Assembly: GCA_022835595.1 (NCBI GenBank)
Contig: BQUP01000002.1
Location: 2,714,534-2,778,533 of the forward strand
Length of the DNA: 64,000 bases
Direction: 5' to 3'
Source of the DNA: Cystobasidium ongulense
Lineage: Eukaryota; Basidiomycota; Cystobasidiomycetes; Cystobasidiales; Cystobasidiaceae
In this document: piece after piece, positions 32,580-45,239 of the stretch
How the letters are laid out: every line of letters starts with the position of its first letter
How positions within the stretch are numbered: position 1 is the stretch's first letter
Program-made: the position numbers and the translations under genes
The notes under the pieces: generated by a model
Databases searched by the model: none
Told to the model about the DNA's origin: nothing
Seen by the model: only the letters and a program-made list of their open reading frames with translations

Positions 32580-34670
32580 TCACTTAGCTATGCTTATCCA
32601 AGCCTTCGGTACTCCCCAAGTTTCCGTCAACTCCTTTACCACGGCACTTGTCTGAGTCCCTTGAACTACAACTTCATACAGAGGTTTCTTTGGCGATGTA
32701 CCCTGCACTTCGCCAAAAGTAGCAGAACTAGCGCATTTGAGCTGCAAGTCTTCTGCTAGTTTCTGATGTGGTATATGGAAGGTTTCGAGACCTGTGAACC
32801 GAACCAAGACGGATACCTGCATCAGCAGCCGGACTGTCCCGATCTTTTGGCATTCACTCGCCCACTCACCATCGATGATAGTTACCAACTTCTTACCCTG
32901 TCGTTTCTTGACAGCTATCCCAATCTTTTTTGGCGCTCCTTTCCCAATAATCTCTTCCCTTTTGCCTCCTTCGCTAATGACAACACGATGCCAAGCTTGC
33001 AGATTGTCAATGAATCGTCGATTCACTTCAGACCGAGGCATGAAGTCCAACTGTTCTCCCTTCTTCAACAGAGCCAAGGCGAGAGCCTCGTCTAGAGTAA
33101 TATATGAGTGATCATTTTCATTGATGAGTGATTGATCGACAATGTAATCTTGCAAGGCATTGCGTAAGTCCACAGGGAGCGCCAGATCGTCCTTCCTAGT
33201 ACCGATGAAAGAGGATGCCTTAGCACCGCGTCATTATGACTTATTTATAGTCTTGAAATGGCAACGTACCCATATCCTAACGTTTGACACAGAGCCATGG
33301 CTCCACCATGCGGCTTGAAGAGCTCTGTAACCTCGACTGTCCTTTGTGCTACTTTACCGTATTCTTTCTCTTCCCTTATTTCGCGCTTCTTCTCTTGCTT
33401 TTGAGCTTCACCTACCGTTTTGTAGGGTTTAAAAGCCTTGACGCTAATGAGGGAAATAACATTGGTAAAGGCGAGTGTATGCTGGCCATGAAAACCTGGT
33501 AAACTTACTCCGGGTGTGACTTTTCCACGCTTATAACCGATATTTCACCACCTTTAGCTTCTTTCGTACCAATTAAACCCTCCTTTTTCAGAAACTTCAA
33601 AAAAGCGCTCGCATTTTTGAATGAACTTTTCTTGATACTAATTTCATGCCCTGCAGCAGCAACTGATGCGCGCCGAGAAGGTAGAACGTACGTGTCCATA
33701 TACTTGGATGAACTTAATGGGAAAGGGTTAGATTGTTGCGAAAATATCTGTGATATTGCGTAGATAGATGCTTCTTTGAGCATCAAGTCGACATCTGTTA
33801 AAGTACGAGTTAGTCTATTACGAAACATACTTCAACTTCCGAAATGATAGCATACCGGCGATTGACAACTCGGCTTGAGGTGTAGTGGAGACTGTTTCGT
33901 CTTTTGACGGAGGATTCTCATTTTGGTCCGCAGCTACGGCCGCAGATCCCAATTCACTCTCTGAATGCTCTTTGGTTTCGCTTTGACTAGCCTGAGCTAT
34001 TTCCTTTGGCTGCGCCGTGCTTTTGTCGCCTAGGGCCCAAAGTGCATCACCTTCCACATGCAACATTTCCACAGCTTTGCCCTGTGCGCTCTCTTTCAGA
34101 TTCTTCGAGTGCGTAGCTAATCTACCAATACCCCGTATAGCACTGGATACACTCGTTGTTCCAATTGCGACTATTGAACCTTCGGGTAGATCGTCTGGTA
34201 GTGTGGCGAGTGAATGTCTCGAGATACCAGGTGCGAACAAGTCGGCTCCTTCGACTAGTTTTGAGAGCACCATATCGTTTGTCACTAAGGTAGGTATTGA
34301 TATTGAAGATTTCCATATGCTATATACTACAAACAGGAAAGCAATGTGCGGCATTTCAACATTACTGTGGCATACTCTAGCATGATAGAAAGTGGTAGAA
34401 CCCGAACGCACCAGTAGGTATCAGAGCACCCTGCTCTCCCTTGCCAATTCTGAATGCGACAGGCAGACCATCATTCGAAGTGAGTAAAGTCAGATACTCC
34501 CCGTTCGAAGTAGTAGCTTTGCATTGTTTTAAGCCTTCGGTGAATATCGTAGACTTGCACTCTTCAATCGTAATATTCGAGTACCGTTCGCATAACTCTT
34601 TGATTAGATTGCGACGGTCTGAGTTTTTCAAAGATGTACTCGTGCCTAATGTAGGCGGTTTCTTGAACAT
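32580..34670 (-). CDS. TMA64: eIF2D/Tma64 translation factor
   Basis: Six exons (34670-34412, 34326-33856, 33794-33509, 33443-33270, 33195-32870, 32791-32580) give 575 residues. The start MFKKPPTLGTSTSLKNSDRR matches the N-terminal eIF2D domain. A PUA domain follows (GADLFAPGI, GSIVAIGTTSVSSAIRGIG, GKAVEMLHVEGDALWALG). A winged-helix/SWIB part comes next, then a SUI1 domain (KKRQGKKLVTIIDGLETFHI ... YEVVVQGTQTSAVVKELTETWGVPKAWI). In the family this protein helps recycle 40S subunits after termination and can bind initiator tRNA. The last intron (92 or so bases without a stop in frame) was recognised because removing it restores the SUI1 loop DGLETF. Confidence 0.87.
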
Positions 34671-34900
34671 GTCACCTGGTGTAGGTGACTTGGTGAAAGA
34701 CAGAGTAACTTATCACCACAAACGGGATAACTGGGTACTTTTCGATCGCGTTCGCAAGAAGCAACACACAGAGCGACATTCGGGCAGATGTTGCTCGTTG
34801 AACCAATAACGATTGAAGTTTCCTGAGGGAGACACAGACAACTCTCGCTTTTACTAACTCAAACACATTATCTATCTAGCAGGTGGCGAAAGTCCAACTT

Positions 34901-35898
34901 CTACAAGACTTTGGTAAGACGTTCATTGGCAGTCTCAAAATTGATTACCTTCCAGATGTTAGCTAGGTAGTCGGGCTTCCTGTTCTGATGTTGAAGGTAG
35001 AAAGCGTGCTCCCTGTGATACAGTAACGCTCAGATCGAGAGCAAATAGTTGCTTTGTAAGTGGAAAGTCACCCACCACATGTCAATGCCGAGGAGAGGAA
35101 TCAGAGACAGGCATGGATCCTGATTGGCGGTTGTAGCGAGTCCAAGTGTCTTGGTGTTAGGGTCGACACCCTGTTGGAGCGAAACAACAAAAAGTGCAAT
35201 CAGTATATCTGTGGGTCGAGCGGGACAAGCAAGAGCAGACATACGAGCCATGCCCAGCCTGAGCCTTGGATACCTGCAGCGGCAGCGTTCATTCTCTTCT
35301 TGAGTTCTTCGAGCGAGCCAAAGTCTCGTGAGATGAGTTCGTCGAGCTTGCCTGCATTGCCGATGATTGATTTGATACGGTCAGTGATGGGCCGGTCTCT
35401 AAGCCATCATCAGATAAGAAAGAGCCGGTTGCTCACCCTGGTCTAGCTTGCCTCCGTTGTCCTTCTGAGGAGCGAGGTTCTCCCAGAAGAGAGTGTGGTT
35501 GATGTGGCCTGGCAATTGACAGCTAGTAAGTACCTTTCCTGTTCCAGCATGGAAGCACCGGCTTCCGCCACCCGTTCTCCATCCATAATCAGCATGCAGT
35601 AGCCCGACTCACCACCTCCGTTGAATTTGAATGCAGCTTGCAGTTCAATCGCCTTCTTTGCGTCACCAGACTCGACAGCAGCTTTCATCTGCTCTTCAGC
35701 AGCATTCAGGCCGTTGACATAGGTCTGGTGGTGCTTAGAGTGATGAAGCTCCATGATCTCTGCGGAGATTGCTGGCTCGAGGGCGTCGTACGAGTATGGC
35801 AGCTTGGGCAGGGTGTGCTTGGAGCGTGCTGCTGCTGCTGATAGCTTCGAAGCATTGCTGAATGCTCGTGCAGCGGGTCGGGCGACTTGGGCGTACAT
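34901..35898 (-). CDS. SOD2: Mitochondrial manganese superoxide dismutase
   Basis: Five exons (35898-35613, 35508-35437, 35351-35245, 35170-35076, 35012-34901) give 223 residues. The first 30 or so residues are Arg/Ala/Ser-rich without acidic residues, a typical mitochondrial presequence, followed by [16 protein letters not shown]. Metal ligands are visible: His in [13 protein letters not shown], His in [10 protein letters not shown], and Asp/His in [17 protein letters not shown] and [13 protein letters not shown] complete the C-terminal domain. The enzyme converts superoxide to hydrogen peroxide and oxygen in the matrix. It lies 230 bases from the eIF2D start and divergent from the Nhx gene, which begins about 600 bases away. 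Confidence 0.95.
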
Positions 35899-36501
35899 GG
35901 TGTAGATGTCGAGTTGCGGGTGCCTGTTGGCTCGGGTGTAAGCGGGGCGAGGGCTTTCGCAGAGTGGAGCACGACTAGCTTGATGTTTACTCACTGAAGT
36001 GCGTGTGCTGCTCGTTGGTGCGGGCTATAACTTGTTGCTGTTCTTGGAGTTTGCTGGAGCAGAGGCAAAAGAAGCGCCGGCTTCCATGACGAAAGAAGAA
36101 GAAAGCTGCAGCAATATGCTATGGCAAAGCTTCGACAGCTGGCACCACGACACAACCCAGGCTAGGTGTGAGAGTATCATAGGCCAGCCTGCTTCACCGA
36201 GAGTATGCGTCCCCGTTAGCACTTTCTTCTTCTAGTAGAAGTCCAGCTCCTTCTCGCCGGCCAGCCTCGATAAACGCGTTGGTTTCCTGCCTACTCAGTA
36301 TATCTCATACTCGGCTGTCGAGGCACTTTCAAGCACGCGCATACCCAGACCCTGCAGAGCGAGGCCACACGAGTAGACGCCTCAGACTCACTTACTCGGC
36401 GTGCTCTCTCGAAGCCACAGCACTGGTCAAGCAGAGCGCGTAGCGTTCACAGCTCGATAAGGCTGCAGCTACATAGGCAGGTTTAGCGAAGCAGCAGCAG
36501 C
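35899..36501. promoter_or_regulatory. Divergent promoter region between SOD2 and NHX genes
   Basis: Six hundred bases separate the two start codons. No other gene is supported; overlapping frames at 35994-36235 are chance. I see no unambiguous stress-response element by eye. Confidence 0.4.
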
Positions 36502-39500
36502 ATGGCGGACCCGCTGGGTGGCATGGACGAAGATGCTCCCCCTGAGCCAGTCATTCCTCTTGACCCAGAGCTCGAGGTGCGTTCTTGGGTGCTCCAACTC
36601 GCAGCTACTAGGCCGCTTCTAATCTTCCGAACGTTCGCATCCTATTCCAGGAATTATGGTCATCGCGAGCGCGTGAGTTGGAAGCAAGCTACACCCCGAT
36701 TTAGATACTGAGCCGAAACTCGCACAGTGCTCCTCGTCCTGCTGCTCCTGATCCTCTCCTTCTGGGTCTCCTACTACCTCAAGGTCCGACGCATCAAGAG
36801 TGTACACGAGACCCTCGTCGCTCTCTTCGCAGGCGGATTCATCGGTCTCATAGTCCGCCTGTCGCCGGGCACAGTGGTCCAGAACATGATTTCATTCAGT
36901 AAATGGCATGCTACCGCAGACGCGTAGAGCTTTCATCTGATATTGAATCCTATCCCGCAGAGAATACAATCCTCCTCAATGTCCTTCTACCCCCGATCAT
37001 ACTCAATTCCGGCTTTGAACTCAGACAAGCCAATTTCTTTCGCAACTTTGGCGTCATTCTCGCTTTTGCTTTTGCAGGAACATTTATCTCTGCCGTGGTA
37101 CTAGGGTGGGTTGGCTGTCTCCTATAATATATTCGCACCAGCATGTTAATCCAATATCGTATGGGCACAGCGTACTGGTGTACATCTGGGCATTGCTCGG
37201 TTTCGAGGGGCTGTCATTAGGCATCATCGAGTGTTTGATCTTTGGCTCTACTCTGTCCGCTACCGATCCTGTCACAGTGGTGAGCAGCGTCAACCTTCGT
37301 TACTTCCAGAAGGCGTCCTGTCTTACCCTTGCCTTGTATCCAGCTTGCTATCTTCAACACCCTAAAAGTAGACCCTACACTCTACAGCATCATCTTTGGA
37401 GAGTCACTCTTGAATGATGCGGTCGCCATCGTCATGTTCGAGTGCGTCTACACCCTCATACAGCTGCGTTTCAATCAAACCTCAACTGATATAAACCTTT
37501 TTACAGAACGCTATCGCAATTTCACGGAGAACATATATCGATATTCTCCTTCTTCCACGGAGTGGGAATCTTCTTGCTCATCTTCCTCACATCTATGGCT
37601 CTGGGTGTCGTTTTCGGATTGGCATGTTCGCTCATGCTCAAGCATTCAAGACTGAATGAATACCCGGAATTGGAGTCATGTCTCGTCATCCTTATCGCCT
37701 ACACCAGCTACTTCTTTAGCAACGGCTTGACTATGAGTGGTGAGAGCCGTCTTTCCATATCTGGTGGCTCTATGCGCTGGACACGAGTATTGACCTAATT
37801 TTGCATTTCGACAGGCATCGTGTCATTGCTTTTCTGCGGTATAACGCTTAAGCATTATGCATACCACAACATGAGTAAAAGGGCCCAACGAACAAGCAAA
37901 TACATGTTCGGGACACTGGCTCAACTTTGCGAGAATTTCATCTTCATTTATCTCGGGCTTAGTCTGTTCACGCAGACTGATCTCGTTTACAAGCCTGTCT
38001 TCATCCTCGTTACCACAGTATGTCAATATCACTACATTGACAGACTTTTTGTACAATATTGACGTACTCCACAGATTGCAGCATGTGCAGCTAGATGGAT
38101 GGCAGTCTTCCCTATCTCCAAACTCATCAACATTGGATTCCGAGCTCGAGGCCAAAGAAGTGAAGAGTTACCACAATCATACCAGATGATGCTTTTCTGG
38201 GCCGGTTTAAGAGGCGCGGTCGGTGTTGCTCTAGCAGCTGGCATCAAAGGACATAACGCAAAGTCTCTCCGTACAACCGTGCTCGTTACCGTCGTCATTT
38301 CGCTTGTCTTCTTCGGTGGTACTATTGGTAGAATGGTCGAAATCACAGGCATCAGGACGGGCGTACATGAGGAAGATGACGATGAAAGCTCGGACGAGGA
38401 AGGTCCTCTAGGTGTCAATGGCGGATACAGAGCGAGTAAGCTTGCATATATGACTTTGCTATGGTGACGAAAGACACGCTGATGCTAATGCTCTAGCTGC
38501 TACAGGCGACGGGCCTTACCGCGACGGGACGTTCCGCAATGATTCGACTCTGTCCTTGCAAGGCCAGAATGGCAAACGATATAACAGTTTCCGTGGTGTA
38601 GGCGATGATTCCGATGACGACGACGCCGAAGTCTTACCAAGCGCCACTTCGACAAACTTCAACGAACTTACCGGACAAAGCTCTGCGGATGGAGTTTGGC
38701 GCGATGGACAATGGTTCAATGCTCTGGATGAGCAGTACCTACTTCCTGTCTTCAGCAATGCTACTGCCTCGCGGCGGCAGGCTACACGCAAGGCTATGCG
38801 TTCAACAGCAAGGCTGACGCAGCATGGGAATGATTCATTCGTCGACGAGAATGAATCTGAACGAGATCTGACTTCGCTCAGCCGAGAAGGCTCAAGGTCT
38901 CCATGGGATGCATCCCCGACTGATGCTAGACAAGGTCAAGGCAGCACGGGAGCTGCGCCTTTAGGGAGAGATGGTGCCCCGCCTTCAGGACAAGGCAAAA
39001 ACAGCAGAGGGTTCGTCAATGATTATTCTCATCATCCAGCTCCTTCGCTTTCGGCAGCAGTCTCATCGCTATTCTCTATGTCTCCAGTTTCTTCTAGTAC
39101 TCAGCACCACAATCCGACTGAGAGAGAGACGAGTTTCAACGATGGCGACAATGCAACTGTACTACCACTCTCCTCCGCCTCGACTAGAAATTTACATGGT
39201 GAGGATCAAATGCAGATGATTGCCGTCCCCGATGGATCGCTATCATACGCGACGGATGCGCCGCTTGCGCATCGGCCGGCCTCACTAGCAAACTTCCGTA
39301 TGCCTAAACGAAGAACTAGCGATGATCATGTACAACAATCTGTAACTTCCCCAAGTGCGACAAGGACGAGAGGGACTTCATCTTCTAGTTCACCCTTGAG
39401 AGAAGGCTATTCGCCTCAGAGACAGCACGATGGTCCACGCCTCAGCTCCAATCCGGCGACTGCTTCAATAATTAGAGAAGATGCGCTACAGCGAAGACTT

Positions 39501-39599
39501 TCTGCGCCTATTTCTAGGACTGATAACGCGGGAGGGGATGAGCAACATGATACAGTCTGGCGAAACGATAGAAGTCAGAGCAGTACAGGGCACTATTAG
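36502..39599 (+). CDS. NHX1: Endosomal/vacuolar Na+(K+)/H+ exchanger, Nhx1 type
   Basis: Ten exons (36502-36576, 36651-36672, 36728-36898, 36961-37105, 37171-37279, 37344-37441, 37507-37739, 37815-38017, 38075-38435, 38497-39599) close in frame at 839 residues. Exon 2 has 22 bases. Motifs are NTILLNVLLPPIILNSGFEL, GSTLSATDPVTV, GESLLNDAVAIVMFE (with the Asn-Asp ion-binding pair), SLLFCGITLKHYAYHNMS, ENFIFIYLGLS and LFWAGLRGAVGVALA. These belong to the NHE6/7/9-Nhx1 branch of the CPA1 family. It exchanges luminal protons for Na+ or K+ in endosomes and vacuoles. The C-terminal tail of about 400 residues is Ser/Asp-rich and disordered, longer than usual. Confidence 0.9.
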
Positions 39600-39863
39600 A
39601 ACTTACCTAGATGTACGATTAGGCCAAATTCGTCAAATTATCATAGCTTGACTGTAACCCGTTCCGCCACCGTCATGTACGACGACCGACCTGGAGAGTT
39701 TCCAGATACGCTGGAGATCAATATACCAGTCTCAACCACTGCTGAGTCACCCCGCTGACGTTAGGCGGCTGCTGCGAACCATACGCTAGACTTCTGCATG
39801 GAAAGCATGGCCTTTGCGGCTTGGGAAAACCGACATGAGCTTGGTTTTTGATCAACTTACGAG

Positions 39864-41376
39864 ATGGCCGAAATGTCTGCAGACGCGACTCTTGCAGCAG
39901 AAGGAGCTAGTGCCAGTACTTCTGATGCCCCTTCTAGTTCTACATCACGCCAATGCGAAGTGTGTGGGAAGATAGTGTCGAAATACACTTGTCCGCGCTG
40001 TGGAACCAAGATGTGCTCGCTTGATTGCACGAAGAATCACAAGATACAAGCAAGTTGCAGCGGTGTACGGGAGAAGTCAGAGTTTGTTCCCATGAACAGC
40101 TACAACGACGTTGCAATGTGGAGAGATCTAGCTTTCCTGCGCGAAGTAGGAGACAAGGTCAAAGACTGGGGAGGAGCTTTGAACCTGCCCTCGCAGGAAG
40201 CAGTAAACAGGAAAGAACGACAGCTAGCCGGCAACAGGAAGGGCAAACAGCGTGAAGACAGCGGAAAACCTCTAGTCGTGCATGATAGACTCAAGAACCT
40301 TTCCAAGAGAGAGCTTGCGCTTCGGCGAAGCTTGATGCAGAATGGTATCGAAATACTCTTTCTGCCTAAGGAGATGGAGAGGCACAAAGCGAACAAGACG
40401 TCGTATAACCTACAGTGAGTCTCATCTGAGATTTTGCTACGCACGCCAGGATACCACTATAACTCCGGCACATGCTGATATACCGAATTTTGCCACCTCT
40501 GAATGAAGGAAGAAGAAACTTGCCCTTACAGTATCCGTGCACGACATTGACAGTAGCAAGAAACGGATCTCGTCAAATGTTAGCCATAACAATTCTCTAG
40601 AGATGCAAATATCTGATGTCATTAAGAAAGCTTGCCCTAGCTTCGACGCCGCTAGACATGTAATATTGCTACCGGTTCCAGTCAGACCAGTCGTTTTCAG
40701 CAAGAACGCGCCTTTCCCGGAAGTGAAGAAATCTGATCTGCCTCTACTGCTGCCAACGCAAGTACTAAAGGCTAGACCTCTACCAAAAGCGCATTCTAGT
40801 CTCCCAATGAAGCCATCTTGGCTTGCAGATGCAGCAGCCATGCCTGTGATCAAAGAGCCCACGCCGGAGCCTGAAGTTCAAGCACCGTCAAAGCGAGAGT
40901 TACCAAAAGCTGGTCCAAGGGAGGTTTGGCTTATTGATATCAGAGATACGCTCAAGGACGCTCTCAAGGGCACGAGCATACTCGAATGGCCAGAATTTGA
41001 GATTTGGCCTGAAGAGCTCGCTCGCGAGGAAGTGGAGGCGGAGAGACTCGAGTACGCTGAGAGGAGACAGGTGCTAGACAGAGAGGATTGGAAGCGGAAG
41101 AGAGAAGCTGTCGAGGGAGACGGGGAAGAAAGGCCGGAGCTGAAAAAAGTGGACTTGGAGGATTCTGGCGATAGCGATGATAGCTCCTCGGATAGCGACA
41201 CATCAAGCTCGTCCAGCAGTAGCGAGGGAGGATCAGATCCGGAAGAAGATGTGGATGGTGATGCTATATCGATGCCCGCTGCTGTCGCTCCTCAAGCTTC
41301 AGCTGTCTTACCGACATCTCATGCTTTGCTGCGAGGCTTTGCGAGCTTGCCAGCCAGACCTCCTTCGCAGTTGTAG
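39864..41376 (+). CDS. BCD1: Bcd1/ZNHIT6 box C/D snoRNP assembly factor
   Basis: Exons 39864-40414 and 40509-41376 give 472 residues. A HIT-type zinc finger occupies residues about 30-70: CEVCGKIVSKYTCPRCG, MCSLDCTKNHK, SC. It is followed by the Bcd1 region (DVAMWRDLAFLREVGDKV, RRSLMQNGIEILFLPKEMER, SYNL). The second exon begins QKKKLALTVSVHD, matching the conserved beta-rich part of Bcd1. The C terminus is acidic and Ser-rich. In the family the protein is required for stability of box C/D snoRNAs with the R2TP/Rsa1 system. Confidence 0.85.
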
Positions 41377-41635
41377 ATGATGAAAACCTGGATGTAGGGT
41401 AGAATTACCGAGTAACATGTAGCATATTGGGATCGTGGCTTAGCAACGGCCTGTACACAGATACACACGTATACCATGGATGCAACTAAAACCTGGTGGC
41501 GCGAGATCACGTGTTTGTTGGCTTTGGCCGTGTTGATTTTATGTGTGACTTCGCGGTTCTGCAGATCTCGCCTCAGCTTCAACACAATTGTCCAAGGCTG
41601 CGTGCATCTGCGTATGGAGTGACTACTGCCTCGCC

Positions 41636-44600
41636 ATGGAGAACACGAAGCAAGCTGTCCTGCGCAAGCTGTTCAGCGGCGTCGAGCAGACCAACGCGAC
41701 GGGCGAGTCGTCGAATCGATGGGCCAGAAATCAGCGTGCAAGCAAGAGCAGTGCAGCCGTCGTGCTCCCAAATAGAATCATACCTGTCACCGGAAGCGTT
41801 AGAGAGCGTGCGAAGGCCTTTGAAGCGCGCTATGCCGCCGACAGCAGTGCGTATGTGCCGTCCCCCACGCCGCCAGGCTCTGCAGGCCAGAAACCACAAC
41901 CGCGAGTTGCGAAGGCAAGCACAGACAAGGCTGCACACGCTGCAGCAGCAGTGCATCAACTACCAACATGTGAGTGCCAAATATTGTATCGATTTCATGT
42001 TCCGCGCTGAGAGAAACACCCATCAGCGCCGACCTACGGACAACAACAAGCACGGCCTGCTTCTGTAGACGTTCGCGCACAATCACCCGACAAAGCCAAT
42101 CACAAAGACCTACCCGAGACCAACCGCAAGCCTGCTGTTCTCACATCCAAGACTGCCTTCCCCCCTCAGCAGCAGTCGCCCAGCAAACGCGGTAATGCCT
42201 ACGAATTGCCAAAGACACCAAACTGCCCAAATACTGGCACGCCACAGAGGCTAAATAAGCACGTATTCTCACCGCCAGCACAGCGTCCGAATGGTCACAA
42301 CACAAAGCCAACCCTTCGAGCTGGCGCCTTCCAAGCTGCTCGGTCCAGATCGAACAGTACTCCCAGACCAAGCGAATGGTTCACTTCATCTTCACCATCC
42401 TCGGCCCCGACCAACGCTCCACAAACCAAATCTGGCTTACTGCTAGCACCTAGACCTCGTCCGCAGTCCGTCATCTCAGCAGCTCCGGAGGATCAGCAGC
42501 AGGCCCCACGAGTCTCTGCATTACCAATTTCGCAATCCCGCAAGTCACGTGCATCTTTGAGGAGCGCTCAGCGCTCACCAGTAGACGGATCCAAAGCGGT
42601 GTCACCACCTTGCCGCCCAACGGTCCCGCAGCGCTCAGTATCATCACATCCAAATTTCACCACTCGCCCTGTCAAAGATGAAGTAGTCAAGAAGCCGGAA
42701 GCCCAGCAAACCATACTTCAAAACACATCCATGCACACACCCGTATCAGCTACGAGCCACTCTGCATCCCGCATGAGCACACAAATGGAGCGCGCGAATT
42801 CTTCTCCTGGCGTGCAATCATCTTCAGACGGCAAACCATCGAGACCACGGTCCCTCACTCTCGCCCCTTCGAACCCCGCTGAGCTAGACTCGATGTTTCA
42901 AGAGTTTCTTGTAGGTTTTATCATTCTCGCGATGGGTGCCAAGTACAGGTACTCATGTAATTTTGTCACAGGATTCGCTCAATCTGTCCGAGACAGTATC
43001 TCGCCGAATGATGAGTGTAGACGCTCGCGTCAAGCTCGACATGCTTCGCTCAGGCACGCCTTCTACTACGGTGTCTAAAGGTACAGGGCAAGGCCTGCCC
43101 GTTGGAGGAGCTCAGGCACGCATGCCCATTCCTCAATTTGGTGAAGCGGCTGAGGCTGCCAAGCCGTCCAAGAAGCGACCTAAGATGTTGCGAAAGATGA
43201 AAAGCTTCATGTCCAACAAGGATACGACAGAAACTCCAGAAGGCTTCATGATGGTTGAGTCTACTTCTCCGAGGATGAACGAGCTCGAATCCCTGTCGTC
43301 AAGCAAGGTATCATTTGACCATACCAAGGAAATCGACGCTGCTGTTTCTCAAGCTGCTGCTGCACAAGCGCACTTGATAAAGACGAAGCCACTCAAGAAT
43401 CTCGACCCTGTCAAAGACGTAAGAAAACTTCGTGTACTGTTGCGAAATGAAAGTCTTCCCTGGGTCACCGAGTGGATCAAATTCGGGGGCTATCGAGGTC
43501 TTATGGAGAGATTGCACGAAGTCGTTACTTTGGAATGGCGAGAAGAACAACACGACGATCAAGTCTTACTAGAGCTTCTCAAATGCTTCAGAGGTCTCTT
43601 AATGTCTCAGGTGAGTAGTCGGTCAAAAGTATATAATCGAATGCATAGCTCAAGCCTTGCATCATAGCCTGGACGGCAATGCCTAGCAAGCTTTTCACCA
43701 TCGCCATTCCGACCACTCATGGAACTTCTATTCTCAGATAAGAAACCTGGGGAGTTAGTATCGCGACAATGTATTGTCGAAATTGTGACTGGATTATTTG
43801 AGGTGTTCACGGACGTCGCTCCTACCCCCATTTGCCGTGGCGAGTGGCGCAAGCCATGGAGCAGCCGCGATAACTTCGGTCATCTAGACAAGCAAAGCAT
43901 CTGCAGCGTAAATGAAAGTCAGGACTCTTCCCAAAGCGCTCCAAACACAAAGTCGCCTCAATTACCTGACTTACACTTCGATAGGAGAGTTGGAAAGGGC
44001 TCGGAAGGGTCTTCTACATGGGAGTCTGCTGGCTTTGAAGAGGGCTACTCTTTTGTTAGCGGCGCTGCCCATGTCCCGAGCCATCCAAAGCGGAATTGCA
44101 GTGATAGCAGCTCGGTTGATCTAAGTATCGCCGCTACAGCCTTCAACTTGGTGAAAAGCCTTGTCGCTGGTCCACCAAACGAAAAGGAAGAGGCGCAGGT
44201 GTACTTTATCAAATCCACCCGCAAGTCACGAGTATTCAAGCTGTGGATGGATGAAGTAATTGGTGTCCTGTCAGACTATTTCTGGTGAGTCATGTTGTCC
44301 GCTCGTCACGCCGCGCCTACCTTACAGTGTCGGGCTCTGCAGGATCTTCTGCCACTCTAGCAATTCGTATTGGAGGCTGGAAAATATTCAAGAGGATCAA
44401 CTTGAAGAGCCTAAGGTACCTGGTGGGATGACAGGCGGTGTTGAGTATGAAGCAATGGGTAAGTAGACTCTGTATCTTTGAAGAAATGAGCTCATAGTAT
44501 GTTTTTACAGAATACTGCGCAGCTCACTTACGCTTGCTGAATCGATTGTGCAAATACTGTCCTCCTGGTGATGGAGCTTTCGAGTTTCACGCCGATCTCT

Positions 44601-44825
44601 TTGCCAGCGGAATCGACAAGGTGCTCTTAGTGAGTTTCTTGCTCCTGTAAAGTGCCTGGTCCCATCCTAATTACTTCCGAATAGACACTGCGCAAGTGCT
44701 CAACGGTGTACTATCCACAAATACACCTTGAGCTTGCAAGATATATCGACCTTTGCCTTTCATCAGGCTATCCACTTCATCCAAATATTCGCAAATATAT
44801 CGAGCCGGTCTCTTCTTTGAAATAG
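41636..44825 (+). CDS. Formin-like GBD/FH3 protein lacking an FH2 domain
   Basis: Seven exons (41636-41969, 42027-42910, 42972-43610, 43668-44284, 44343-44458, 44511-44629, 44685-44825) close in frame at 949 residues. The first 400 residues are disordered and Ser/Pro-rich. The Rho-GTPase-binding motif of diaphanous formins follows (DSMFQEFLDSLNLSETVSRR, MMSVDARVKLDML), then an armadillo-like FH3 region (WVTEWIKFGGYRGLMERLHE, LLELLKCFRGLLMSQ, YYPQIHLELARYIDLC). It ends at LK without the FH1/FH2 actin-polymerising part. It may act as a Rho-GTPase-regulated scaffold (inference). The convergent Mgm1 gene begins 415 bases downstream, which leaves no room for FH2. Confidence 0.8.
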
Positions 44826-45239
44826 AGCATCTCAGCGGGGAAATTGGCAGGCCAGGCACCTCAGCAAAAGCCGCAAGCCGCAAAGAAAGGTCATCAACGA
44901 TCTCGCACTGATGGACAAATCATGATATCCAAGTGACCCCGACTTCAGTATTCAGGGTAGTTGGCTAGGAAGCTTTCTACGCAGTATCAGTGTGGTTGTT
45001 GATGTAGTACACTTGTGGTGCACATTTCTTGTCGTTCTGGCGGCGATCCGTCCTAAAGAGCCCTTGTTTTTGTAACGATAATTTCGTTCGACTAGATTAT
45101 GAGTGAGGGCTGCAAGGCTCATGCTATTGATATACATAAGCAAATCACCTGTCCTTGATCGTGTATTAACATCAACATAGAATTGATAAGAACAATGGCA
45201 TGCTACAATATTCATTTGGCGAACAAAAATGGTTCTCAG
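44826..45239. other. Short convergent intergenic region
   Basis: Between the stops of two convergent genes. No FH1-like proline runs or FH2 motifs are present on the plus strand. It presumably holds both polyadenylation regions. Confidence 0.5.

Noticed and set aside
32792-32869. Coding insertion in the eIF2D SUI1 domain
   Set aside because: The stretch has good GTGAGT and CACAG ends, and removal restores the conserved loop, so it is an intron.
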